Shown: in pieces, positions 1 to 8,221 of the stretch
Layout of the letters: every line of letters begins with the position of its first letter
How positions within the stretch are numbered: the first letter of the stretch is position 1
Origin: DASPOF01 sp035626155
GTDB lineage: Bacteria > Desulfobacterota > Binatia > Binatales > Binataceae
NCBI GenBank assembly: GCA_035626155.1
Contig: DASPOF010000117.1
Coordinates: 1 to 54,694, forward strand
Length of the DNA stretch: 54,694 bases
Reading direction: 5' to 3'
Notes under the pieces: model-generated
Told to the model about the DNA's origin: nothing
Seen by the model: only the letters and a program-made list of their open reading frames with translations
The model's database searches: none
Translations under genes and position numbers: made by a program

Positions 1-1837
1 CCTTGACGGCGACGAGGAACGGGCCGCGAAATTGGCTGGCGCCGGGGGAGATTCGGTGCAGCGTGGTCATGAAGTTGCGGTCCTCGGAACGCGCGACGAT
101 CCTCAGCACGGGACATTCCTCGCGCAGCCGCAGGACATCGACGCGCGCTCCGAGCGCCATCTGAATCAGCGCATTCTCGGTCGACGAACCCTTCAGGACA
201 TACTGTTCGGCCTGTTTCTCGATGAGGCTCTCGCTGCATAGCGCGCAGACTTCGGCCATCCCGGCCTTTTCTCCGTCCAGAACCTCGATCCTTTTCTCGT
301 CATCGAAGAACTGGCCATCTTCGACGCGAAACCTCTTCATCCCCGAGTGGGCACCGACCACCGCCATTCGGTTCAGCGTCAGCGTTCCGGTCTTGTCCAG
401 GCAGATGGTCTGCACGCATCCGAGCGTCTCCACCGCATCGAGGCGGCGAACTATCACGCGATGCTTGCGCATGTTGAGAACGCCGAGGGCGAGCGTGGTC
501 GTAGCCACCGTGGGAAGACCCTCGGGAACTGCGGCGACTGCCAGGGCGATCGAGCTCCTGAGCATTTCCAGGAATCCGTATCCTCGAAGGAGCCCGACAA
601 GAAATACGCCGCCGCAGACGCCGCTCGCGATCAGCACGAGCTGGTTTCCGATACGGGCTAGCTGCCGCTCCATCGGGGTCTGGGGCGATTCCGCTCCCTG
701 AGCCAGTTTCTGTATCTTGCCGATCTCGGAAGAAGCTCCCGTGGCGACCACTACTGCGAGCCCCTGTCCGCCGGTCACCAGCGTCCCCATGTAGACCATG
801 TTCAGACGGTCGGGCAGCGGAACTTCCGACGCGCTCAGCGCGGTGGCGAGCTTCGTTACCGGCATGCTCTCGCCGGTCAAAGTGGACTCATCGACGGTGA
901 GGTGATGGACCTCGATTAATCGGCAGTCGGCGGCAACACAACTACCGGGCTTGAGTACCAGCAGGTCGCCGGCCACCGTTTCGCGGGCCGGGATTTCTCT
1001 GAGCTTGCCTTCTCTGACCACCACCGCCGCAGGCTGCACGAGGCTGCTCAGCGAGCGAATCGTCTTCTCCGACTGGCTCTCGGTGACGTACCCGATGACG
1101 GCGTTGATGGCCACAACGCCCGCGATCGCGACAACGTCTCCAAGCCCGCCGGTCAAGAGCGAGATGCCGGCGGCTGCGGAGAGCAACGCCACAGGCCACG
1201 AATTGAATTGATCGAGCAGGATGCTCAACTGTGAGCGTGGCTCCAGTTCCGGCAAAACATTGGGTCCATCGCTCTTGAGGCGCTTAACGGCGACTTTCTC
1301 GGATAGCCCGCCTTTAGGCGAGGTCTTGCAACGGGCAAGGACCGCATTCGCGTCCATCGCGTGCCAGGCCGGGGGCGGCGCGTCGCCGGCTGGAGGAGGA
1401 TCCTCGCGCGAGGGCCGGCCGTTTCCACTAACCGGCATGCGCGTCGCTTCATTTGCAACCGCCTTGCGCGCGAATCGAGCAGATGAGGAAGCGCCGCCTC
1501 GATCATTATTATTATTCGCCCCGGGATTGGTTCCGTTGGATAGAACCCCTTCGATAAGAGCAGCGACGTGGCGCGCGCTCATTTTCCCATCGAACAAGAC
1601 CAGCACATTGCCGGTCAGCGTATTGGCAGATACCTGGTCGATTCCGGCTATTTCTGGAAGGCTGCCCTCGAGAAGCTTCTTGACCGACTCGGACCTGCGC
1701 AGCCCCGCGACTCTATATCGCGCCCGCCCGGGGACCGCGGTGTGTATCGGGTCCACGGCGCAGAGTGTGCCTGATCGCGAGCCAGCCGGCGGCCTGCGCC
1801 CGTTTGTGTGGGGCCCGCTTGGAATAGCTAACTGCAT
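1..1837 (-). CDS. P2-type cation-transporting ATPase with N-terminal HMA-like domain, 3' end cut by window
   Basis: The reverse frame is open from an ATG at 1837 to the window edge, giving about 612 residues of a longer protein. Residues ~30-95 form a cysteine-free HMA-like fold (PGRARYRV near residue 36, then a VSANTLTGNVLVLF stretch). A cation-ATPase N-terminal domain follows (GPNVLPE), then paired membrane helices, the TGES actuator loop, the PEGLP membrane motif and the phosphorylation site DKTGTLT with Asp near residue 481. PEGLP without CPC places it with P2 (Ca2+ or monovalent cation) pumps rather than P1B heavy-metal pumps. Function: ATP-driven ion transport across the inner membrane; the ion is not deducible. 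The ATG directly follows a TAA and has only a weak GGGA upstream; a GTG at 1756 is an alternative start. The two small membrane-linked genes upstream probably belong to the same unit. Confidence 0.85.
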   Translation of the reverse strand, partial: MQLAIPSGPHTNGRRPPAGSRSGTLCAVDPIHTAVPGRARYRVAGLRRSESVKKLLEGSLPEIAGIDQVSANTLTGNVLVLFDGKMSARHVAALIEGVLSNGTNPGANNNNDRGGASSSARFARKAVANEATRMPVSGNGRPSREDPPPAGDAPPPAWHAMDANAVLARCKTSPKGGLSEKVAVKRLKSDGPNVLPELEPRSQLSILLDQFNSWPVALLSAAAGISLLTGGLGDVVAIAGVVAINAVIGYVTESQSEKTIRSLSSLVQPAAVVVREGKLREIPARETVAGDLLVLKPGSCVAADCRLIEVHHLTVDESTLTGESMPVTKLATALSASEVPLPDRLNMVYMGTLVTGGQGLAVVVATGASSEIGKIQKLAQGAESPQTPMERQLARIGNQLVLIASGVCGGVFLVGLLRGYGFLEMLRSSIALAVAAVPEGLPTVATTTLALGVLNMRKHRVIVRRLDAVETLGCVQTICLDKTGTLTLNRMAVVGAHSGMKRFRVEDGQFFDDEKRIEVLDGEKAGMAEVCALCSESLIEKQAEQYVLKGSSTENALIQMALGARVDVLRLREECPVLRIVARSEDRNFMTTLHRISPGASQFRGPFLVAVK

Positions 1838-2148
1838 TTATCCCACATTTCCGACGTCCGCCAAGTGCGAATGCAGGCCGTGCCGCGCCACCCAAGTCAG
1901 GTTTGAGAAAGTGAGTTTGAAGCCTGCGTGCGCAAAGACCGCCGTTAAATAATCGGTCGATTGCTCAGTCGCCTCGCCTGCGGGAATCATAGTGCGCACG
2001 CGCTGTGACAACACCGGCAACAAACTAACAGGTACTCGATTAACGGAAATGTATCATCACCGGAAAGCCGATATTACATCATCAAAGAAGTCTGCGGTGT
2101 TACAACCATGCGGCATGGACAGGCACTCGCGCGCCGCCAGCGCCGAGG

Positions 2149-2718
2149 CTACACGAGTTCCGCCGCGATTTCCGCCACTTCCGCCTCGGGAGTTCCCGGT
2201 TCGTGCAACATCAGGAACGAGCTGAATGCGAATATCATCAGCGTCAGCCAGAGCGGCGTCGATCTCGTCTTGGGAAGAAGAACGATTCCCAGGATGCCCG
2301 CCAACAACGGAATAAGCACCTTCAGGTCGAGCACGTTGCCGGTGGCAGCCCTGATAGCGTCATCCAGCTCCCCGAAAATTCCCATGACTGCTCGCGCGCC
2401 GTGGGAGTGTTCCCTTCTTCGCGCAACGCCCCTGCGGACTTTCCTCGCGGTCCGGACCGGCGCCGGCGGATCCAATGAGAACGGTGTCGCAGGACCTCCG
2501 TTCGGCGACAAGAATGCCGGCAGATCTTCCTGCGGGCGGGGAGTGTAGTGGATGAGCATGCTGCCGGTGAGCGGATTGCAATCGACGCTTTCCACGCCGG
2601 GCACGGATCGAACCAGGTCTCGGAGTTTTCCCAGTAGCGCCGGATTGCGTTTCCCCTCGGGAACTATGATCCGCACCCTGCCAGGTATGTGGTGCGCAAT
2701 ATGAGCACTCGGGCGCAT
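2149..2718 (-). CDS. HMA_2-like domain membrane protein
   Basis: This 189-residue protein starts with an HMA-like fold (residues ~5-65; HHIPGRVRIIVPEG, then VPGVESVDCNPLTGSMLIHY) that lacks the CxxC metal site of classical HMA domains. A basic, proline-rich linker follows, then two hydrophobic segments around residues 130-170 (a VLIPLLAGILGIVLLP stretch and a WLTLMIFAFSSFLML stretch). The N-terminal fold resembles the N-terminus of the ATPase encoded just downstream, so the two may interact or regulate one another; that is inference. The gene lies 311 bp upstream of the ATPase on the same strand. The domain assignment is by motif resemblance to the HMA_2 family. Function otherwise unknown. 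Confidence 0.7.
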   Translation of the reverse strand: MRPSAHIAHHIPGRVRIIVPEGKRNPALLGKLRDLVRSVPGVESVDCNPLTGSMLIHYTPRPQEDLPAFLSPNGGPATPFSLDPPAPVRTARKVRRGVARRREHSHGARAVMGIFGELDDAIRAATGNVLDLKVLIPLLAGILGIVLLPKTRSTPLWLTLMIFAFSSFLMLHEPGTPEAEVAEIAAELV

Positions 2719-2854
2719 TTATTTTTCTCTCATTGATGCCGTCAAGTGACGGGAAACCAGGCGGAATTCCGTCTTGCCAGGCTCGGGGACCGCGAGGTCG
2801 CGGGCTGACCTGCCTGAATTACTCCGAGCCGGCGGAGTACTTGCCACCGTCCGC

Positions 2855-3211
2855 TCAGGCTTGAGGATGCGCTGCTTCCTTTTCCTCTTCGGCACGAACC
2901 TCGGCGATGATGTCCTGCACATGTTCGGCGGCTCCCGAAACCGCCTCCGCCGCGGCATAGCCGGCTTTGACCGCGGTCCTCACTACCGGCCGCAGCACGC
3001 CTTCCAGCGTATCGGGCAGGTACTTGGATGCGTACACGATGCCGGCGCCGATTGCCATTCCGACAAGCAACTCCGGCTCGATAAGGGCTCCGATCCCGAT
3101 CAAGACGGCGGAAGACAGCAGCGATGGGGCGCCCTCGTGTTCGGCGCCGTTGGTAATGACACGCTCTTTGCGTTCGCTCGAAATCGCCTTTTCGGCTTGC
3201 GGTGGGCTCAT
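2855..3211 (-). CDS. Small DUF5132-like membrane protein
   Basis: 118 residues. A hydrophobic segment at about residues 32-62 (LLSSAVLIGIGALIEPELLVGMAIGAGIVYASKYLP) is followed by an alanine-rich amphipathic segment and an acidic tail (AEVRAEEEKEA). The layout of a glycine-rich membrane helix, then an alanine-rich helix, then an acidic helix matches DUF5132-type proteins, often found beside HMA_2 proteins and P-type ATPases. The start at 3211 is preferred over the ATG at 3262 because a strong Shine-Dalgarno AAGGAGGG lies 7 nt before it. It is probably an accessory of the ATPase module, loosely comparable to PacL-type ATPase partners, but the acidic histidine-rich tail of PacL1 is absent. The role is inference. 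Confidence 0.65.
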   Translation of the reverse strand: MSPPQAEKAISSERKERVITNGAEHEGAPSLLSSAVLIGIGALIEPELLVGMAIGAGIVYASKYLPDTLEGVLRPVVRTAVKAGYAAAEAVSGAAEHVQDIIAEVRAEEEKEAAHPQA

Positions 3212-3291
3212 TTTCGATCCCTCCTTGGCTTTTTTCTTCGCGGCAGGCATCGAGGCTGGCATACTCGGCGATAGTCGCCTACTAAAAGGCC

Positions 3292-3320
3292 GTATTAGCG
3301 CTTATCAAAGCGCCAGACAA
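3292..3320 (-). promoter_or_regulatory. Candidate sigma70-type promoter for the ATPase module
   Basis: Read on the minus strand, TTGTCT (3315-3320) and TAATAC (3292-3297) are separated by exactly 17 nt, about 80 nt before the start of the DUF5132-like gene. The spacer contains GCGCTT and AAGCGC half-sites forming a short inverted repeat, a possible operator. Pattern match only. Confidence 0.35.
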
Positions 3321-3462
3321 GCACGGTTTGTGCAACGAAATGGTATCCGCGGCATTCTCGAAATTTCACGATAGTTGCGCGTTTCTTTCGCGGTGCGCCT
3401 GCGCCGCGATCGAAAGTTTCATTCGCGGGTGCGCCCTGCTCCCTGGTGAATCACCGCTTCCG

Positions 3463-5853
3463 TCAATAGAGCAGATACCTGGATCGCAAGCGGATAAAGT
3501 CCTGCACCTCATCCTGCCAGTTCGCCGCGATCCGCCGAGGATCCTCGCCGTCGCGAATCTCTTGCAGGACTTTGCGCGAGCCAATCAAATATAAAGTGCG
3601 ATCGAGCTCGAACCTGTCGGGATATAATCGATGAAGTGCACTGGCTATTTCGATACCAAGCTCCGGCGAGTCGAGGACTCGCCTGTCGGTCAGAATTATG
3701 CGCATGCCGTGACAATTCTCATTGGCAAACCGATCCTCACTCGGAGTAAAGTCGGCCGCCTCAAATGAAACTCCATTTATATTTCGTTCTTTGAGATACG
3801 CCGCGACCCGCGCCCCATCGGCCCACGGTGCTCCCACCAGTTCGAAAGGCGATGCGGTTCCCCTGCCGACGCTGACGTTCGCGCCTTCGAGCATCGCGAT
3901 GCCCGGGTACAGGGCCGCCTCGCCGACTGAACGCAGGTTGGGCGACGGATTCACCCACCGAAGACGGGTGTCATCGTACCAATCGCCGCGTTCGTAGCCC
4001 TGCATCCTGATCACGTGCAAGCGTGCGCCGATCCGGTTCTCGGCATTGAACATCGTCGCAAGCTCGCCCATCGTCATTCCGTGCCTGACGGGCATCGGGA
4101 AATATCCCGTGAAGGACTCAAGGTCCGGATCGAGCATCGGCCCCTGGACGATGTCAGCGCCGATTGGATTTGGCCGATCGAGCACGTAAAAATCGATTCC
4201 CTTCTGCGCGGCCGCCTCCATCGCGTATGCCATCGTGGCGATGTACGTATAGAAGCGCGCGCCGGCGTCCTGGACGTCAAAGACGAGTGCGTCGATTCCC
4301 GCGAGCATCTCGGCAGTGGGCCGTTTGACATCGCCGTAGAGGCTGTAGAGCGGCACCAACGAAATCGGCTCCATGCCCGATGCGACCTTTCCGTCGGCAT
4401 CGCCGTACAGTCCGTGCTCGGGGCTGAAGATCGCGGCCAACTTGAGCGTCGGCGCGCCGCGCATCGCGTCGATATCGCGCACGCCCGCTTGCGTAATGCC
4501 GGTCTGGTTCGTGATCAATCCCACGCGCCGGCCATTGAGCTCAGCCCAGTTCTCCGCAGCGAGCACGTCGGCGCCGGTCGCGACTCCGGCCACAGCAGGC
4601 CGATGTCCACGTGCGGTAGTCAATTCGCAGTATGCAGTCAGCGACGGGCGAGCCGCGATCACGCTATTTTCGGACGCGAGACCGACGCGATTGGAAACGA
4701 GCGTGAGAACCTGTTTGCGCAACGGTCCCGCGTCGCCAGCCTCGTGCGGATAAGTGCGATTTGTCAGAACGATCACGTAGATCTTCGATACCGGATCGAT
4801 CCAAATCATCGTTCCGGTAAACCCGGTATGCCCGTACGATCCCGCCGGCAGCAGTTCGTCTCGATTGGAAGCCAGCGGCGCGGCGAGGTCCCAGCCGAGC
4901 CCGCGCGCGGGAGCCAATGCGGGCGGCGACTGCGGAATTGTCATTTCGTCGATCGATTTCGGGCTGAGAATTCGAACTCCTCGCGCGCGCCCGCCATCGA
5001 GCATCATCCGCGCGAAAATCGAGAGGTCATCGGCAGTGGAAAACAGGCCCGCGCTTCCCGCCACGCCGCCCATCCTCGCCGCCGTCGGATCGTGGACTTC
5101 GCCGATGCGCATCCGGCCCCCCGCCCCTGCGGTCGGCGCAATCCGCGAGCGCTTTGCCGCCGATGGCTTGAAGCCTGTGTCCGTCATTCCAAGCGGTCTG
5201 AAGATATGAGTCCGGCAGTAGGCATCGAGCGGCCGGCCGGACACTCGACGCACGATTTCGCCGAGCACCTCGAAATTGATATCGCTATAAACGAAACGCG
5301 CGCCGGGCGCATAAAGAAGTTTTTGCCCCGCGATCAGCTTTCGCGCAGCGCCGCTGCCGCTCCAGTTCCGGCTAAGGTCCATATCCGGCGCGAGCCCGGA
5401 ATAGTGCGTCATCAGCTCGCGCACCGTGACGCGTTCCTTGCCGCCCTGCCCGAAACGCGGCCAGTATTTTGCTGCGGGAGCGTCAAGGTCGAGTTTCCCC
5501 CGCTCGCGGAGCTGCATGATTGCGACGGTCGTCGCAATCACTTTCGTCAGCGAGGCGAGGTCGAAGATCGTGTCGGGCGTCATCGCGACGCGCCGGGGTT
5601 CCAGGACCCGATCGCCAAACGCGCGGCGGTAAACGATGCGATCGCCTTGCCCGATCTCCACGACCGCTCCGGGAATTCGGTTGGCCTGAATCTCGGCGCG
5701 AACGATGTCGCCGATCGATTCGAGATCCGCCTCTTGCAGGATGGAGTTCGCGTTGGCCGGCGCCGGCGCCAACGCGAAAGCCGCCAGCACGGCTGGAAGC
5801 AACCATGCCGCGATAATCCGGCGGCCGAGACTGCGTGCCACCGCTCTTAACAC
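3463..5853 (-). CDS. Fusion: AmiE-like serine hydrolase + NamZ/DUF1343 exo-N-acetylmuramidase
   Basis: 796 residues with a signal peptide (basic start, hydrophobic core ~13-30, cleavage near ANA-N). Residues ~45-390 are a beta-lactamase/class C-type serine hydrolase: S101-L-T-K104 (SxxK), Y189-S-D and H342-T-G in place of KTG. Residues ~435-796 are a DUF1343 domain with TNQTG (~449), SPEHGL (~477), DVQDAGARFYTY (~527), LDRPNP (~558) and RHGMT (~590), the signature of NamZ/YbbC (GH171). In Bacillus subtilis, AmiE (YbbE, muropeptide amidase) and NamZ (YbbC) are separate proteins in one recycling locus, so here amidase-type and muramidase-type domains are joined. Likely periplasmic or secreted muropeptide hydrolysis; substrate is inference. 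Start is GTG at 5853, 13 nt after the upstream stop, without a clear ribosome site, suggesting coupled translation. Confidence 0.88.
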   Translation of the reverse strand: MLRAVARSLGRRIIAAWLLPAVLAAFALAPAPANANSILQEADLESIGDIVRAEIQANRIPGAVVEIGQGDRIVYRRAFGDRVLEPRRVAMTPDTIFDLASLTKVIATTVAIMQLRERGKLDLDAPAAKYWPRFGQGGKERVTVRELMTHYSGLAPDMDLSRNWSGSGAARKLIAGQKLLYAPGARFVYSDINFEVLGEIVRRVSGRPLDAYCRTHIFRPLGMTDTGFKPSAAKRSRIAPTAGAGGRMRIGEVHDPTAARMGGVAGSAGLFSTADDLSIFARMMLDGGRARGVRILSPKSIDEMTIPQSPPALAPARGLGWDLAAPLASNRDELLPAGSYGHTGFTGTMIWIDPVSKIYVIVLTNRTYPHEAGDAGPLRKQVLTLVSNRVGLASENSVIAARPSLTAYCELTTARGHRPAVAGVATGADVLAAENWAELNGRRVGLITNQTGITQAGVRDIDAMRGAPTLKLAAIFSPEHGLYGDADGKVASGMEPISLVPLYSLYGDVKRPTAEMLAGIDALVFDVQDAGARFYTYIATMAYAMEAAAQKGIDFYVLDRPNPIGADIVQGPMLDPDLESFTGYFPMPVRHGMTMGELATMFNAENRIGARLHVIRMQGYERGDWYDDTRLRWVNPSPNLRSVGEAALYPGIAMLEGANVSVGRGTASPFELVGAPWADGARVAAYLKERNINGVSFEAADFTPSEDRFANENCHGMRIILTDRRVLDSPELGIEIASALHRLYPDRFELDRTLYLIGSRKVLQEIRDGEDPRRIAANWQDEVQDFIRLRSRYLLY

Positions 5854-5866
5854 GTGCGTAATTATA

Positions 5867-7222
5867 TCACTGCGGTGCAGACGGTCCGCAGGCCGGGTTG
5901 TTCAATTGGAGCCCTTCGGGGGTGTACACGTTTCTCGGGTTCCATAGCATCCAGCCGTCGGAGCCGAACTTCTCGGCCGCGGAGATTTGCGCCCTTATCT
6001 CCGTGCGGGTGAACTCCCGCCGGTCGAACGCGTAGTCGCGGAAGGCTTGCAGCCACGGCCGGAAGCGAATCGACGGAATCCCGGTCCGCTCGCGCGCGTT
6101 CTGAAGCGAGAGAAAAACGATTTGATACGGGTGTTGTACCGGAATTCGATAACCGGGAATGCCGAACTGGAAGCACGACGGGTAAAGCATCGGCGAGATG
6201 TAATCCACGATAGGCGCCAGTTCCTCGAGCCGCTGTCCGATGTGGGTGTCATCAAGGTTCCAGGTCACGTAGCCGAAAATGTCGGCCGCGACGAATACGT
6301 TGTATGGCGTCAGGCTCTTGCGCGCTGCTGCCAGGAAATCCGAGATGGCGCCGAGCCGGCTTTTCATGTTGTTCGGCTTTGAAAACTTCAGCCCGGGCGC
6401 GTCGGGAAAACGGACGTAATCGAACTGGATCTCATCGAAACCGAGGCGCGCCGCCTCGACGCCGATCGCAATGTTGTAGTCCCATACGTCGTGATTGAAA
6501 GGATCGGTCCACGCGAGCCTTTCGCGGTCGCGGAAAAGCGTGCCGTTGGCGCGCTTCACCGCCAGATCCGGTTTTGCGGTAGCCAGGGGATCGTCTTTGA
6601 ACACCACGATTCTGGCGACCGTGTAGAGATGCGCCTGATGCAGCCGCTCCAGCAGCGCCTTGGCATTGGTGATAGTCGTCACGCGCTGCGCCCCCACCTG
6701 CCCGGCCAGCGGTACGGAACTCTTGTACGCGATCATGCCGCGATCGCCCTTGACGTCGATCACGACGGCGTTGAGTTCGGTTTTGCCGATGAGTTGGAGC
6801 GCCGCCTCGCGGAGCGTGCTGCTGCCAACGCCATAGAAGGAAAGATAAAGCCCCTTGGGCTCGAACGGAGCGAGCCTGATTTCCCCGCCGCGCTGTGCGA
6901 GGCGGCTTAACGGCACGGTTGCGCGCTCGTGTCCGTAAGCCCTTACGCCAAGCGCATCGCCTTCTCCTTCGATTTTAAACGTCCCGTCAAACCCAGTGCG
7001 GACGGTCTTATCGTTGATCGTGATGATCGCATCCTCGATCGGCCTCTGGGTTGATGCGTCGATCACCTTTCCGGAATAAGCGGCGCCGTACGACGGAGAG
7101 ACCGCCAGCGCCGGCGCGACCAGAAGCATCAGCGCGCACCAGCGCACCATCGAGCGAGCGCGCCCGCAGCCTTTGGAGATGGCGCCCGAGCCTCTGGCCG
7201 GCAGCATTCGGGCTTGCTTCAA
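5867..7222 (-). CDS. Secreted putative glycoside hydrolase (DUF4015/GH13-like TIM barrel)
   Basis: 451 residues. A signal or anchor segment lies at ~26-47 (WCALMLLVAPALA), then a carboxypeptidase-regulatory-like beta domain (~48-110; GKVIDASTQRPIEDAIITI), then a long DUF4015-type barrel: VVIDVKGDRG, YTVARIVVFKDDPLA, WDYNIAIGVEAARLGFDEIQFDYVRFPD, YISPMLYP and WMLWNPRNVYTPEGL near the end. The family is annotated as putative glycoside hydrolase; substrate unknown. The start is a TTG at 7222 overlapping the upstream stop as TTGA, with Shine-Dalgarno GGAAGGAG 7 nt before it; an ATG at codon 6 is an alternative. It sits between a polysaccharide deacetylase and a muropeptide hydrolase fusion in one run of genes, consistent with breakdown of an envelope or extracellular polysaccharide. 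Confidence 0.8.
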   Translation of the reverse strand: MKQARMLPARGSGAISKGCGRARSMVRWCALMLLVAPALAVSPSYGAAYSGKVIDASTQRPIEDAIITINDKTVRTGFDGTFKIEGEGDALGVRAYGHERATVPLSRLAQRGGEIRLAPFEPKGLYLSFYGVGSSTLREAALQLIGKTELNAVVIDVKGDRGMIAYKSSVPLAGQVGAQRVTTITNAKALLERLHQAHLYTVARIVVFKDDPLATAKPDLAVKRANGTLFRDRERLAWTDPFNHDVWDYNIAIGVEAARLGFDEIQFDYVRFPDAPGLKFSKPNNMKSRLGAISDFLAAARKSLTPYNVFVAADIFGYVTWNLDDTHIGQRLEELAPIVDYISPMLYPSCFQFGIPGYRIPVQHPYQIVFLSLQNARERTGIPSIRFRPWLQAFRDYAFDRREFTRTEIRAQISAAEKFGSDGWMLWNPRNVYTPEGLQLNNPACGPSAPQ

Positions 7223-8193
7223 CGGCCATCTCCTTCCGGACGCATCAGCGATTCAGAGCCGGCCGCCGGCGAGCGAGAATCCCCTTTTCGCACCGCCGAC
7301 TCGCCCGAGAGAATTCGCGCGAAGATTTTCCCGCGGTCGCCATCGGTTATCAGGTAGCGGGGCAGCGCCATGATGTTGTCTTCGCGCGTCGCATGCCGCC
7401 GCTCGATCGTAAAGGCAGCGACATAACCCGCCGCCCTCGCCTTCCCGATCAGTTCGTCATCGTAGATACCGAACGGCCATGCGAGCATGTCCACCGTTCC
7501 ACCGAACTTACCCTCGAGCGTTGTTCTTGCTTTGACCATCTGGATGCGAACGAAGCGCTCGTATTCCGGGGCGCTAAGCCGGCGTTTCTCGATCTTGAAG
7601 TTGGGATGCCAGTAGGTATGCGACTCGATCGTGAATAACCCTGTCGCCTTCAGATCGGCGAGCTGTTCCCAGGTCATCGCATAGGTCGCGTTGGATATGG
7701 CAGACGGATAAATGAACAGGGTAACCGGGATACTATATTTCCTGATGATGGGAAACATATCAGTGAACACCGAGCGGTGCCCGTCGTCGGCGGTTATAAC
7801 GACCGAGTGCGAAGGAAGCGGCGGCCCTTTCTCCTTCAAGTATTCAACCGCAGACCGCAGGGGGACAACTGTGTATCCGTTCTCCTTGATGTAATTGAGT
7901 TGCGACTCGAAGACCGCGTTGGTGACGGTCATGCTGTCGGCGGCGACCAGACCAAAGCGATGATAGACAAGGATGGGAATTTGCGGGCCGCTCGACTTCG
8001 ATTCCCCGGCCGCAAGTGCGCTCGCGTTCCGGCCTTCCGCGCCGATCGCGGCGATGCAGAACACCATCGCAGCGATCGCTGTCGCGGCCGCGGCGGCTCG
8101 TGACGCGACCCGCCGCAGGCGGCTGTCGATCTGCTGCGCGCGAAGCGGGCGCGGGCAGTGACGTCCGCGGCTAATCCACGAGGCGGGACCCAT
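7219..8193 (-). CDS. Polysaccharide deacetylase family protein (NodB-like, CE4)
   Basis: 324 residues from the ATG at 8193. An N-terminal membrane or signal segment (AAAAATAIAAMVFCIAAIG) is followed by the NodB fold: IPILVYHRFG, a VVITADDGHRS motif (the usual TFDDG reads TADDG, both metal-site aspartates kept), VTLFIYP, and SHTYWHPN supplying the two metal histidines. Family role: metal-dependent removal of N- or O-acetyl groups from chitin, peptidoglycan or exopolysaccharide. An ATG at 8268 is possible but lies inside the upstream peptidase gene; 8193, just past that gene's stop, is preferred although its ribosome site is weak. The 3' end overlaps the next gene by 4 nt, so the two are probably translationally coupled. 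Confidence 0.85.
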   Translation of the reverse strand: MGPASWISRGRHCPRPLRAQQIDSRLRRVASRAAAAATAIAAMVFCIAAIGAEGRNASALAAGESKSSGPQIPILVYHRFGLVAADSMTVTNAVFESQLNYIKENGYTVVPLRSAVEYLKEKGPPLPSHSVVITADDGHRSVFTDMFPIIRKYSIPVTLFIYPSAISNATYAMTWEQLADLKATGLFTIESHTYWHPNFKIEKRRLSAPEYERFVRIQMVKARTTLEGKFGGTVDMLAWPFGIYDDELIGKARAAGYVAAFTIERRHATREDNIMALPRYLITDGDRGKIFARILSGESAVRKGDSRSPAAGSESLMRPEGDGR

Positions 8194-8221
8194 TAAACTG
8201 CATATCGTATCGGGCAGCCGC

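Noticed and set aside
1838..2023. 61-codon minus-strand frame ending just before the ATPase start
   Set aside because: No ribosome site, no domain or signal features; its TAA abuts the ATPase ATG but coding quality is poor. Treated as leader sequence.
2719..2958. 79-codon minus-strand frame between the HMA_2 and DUF5132-like genes
   Set aside because: Very basic Arg/Pro composition, overlaps the better supported DUF5132-like gene in another frame.
4015..5850. 611-codon open frame on the plus strand
   Set aside because: Exact antisense shadow of the AmiE-NamZ fusion; Arg/His-rich with no motif. Long antisense frames are common at this GC content.
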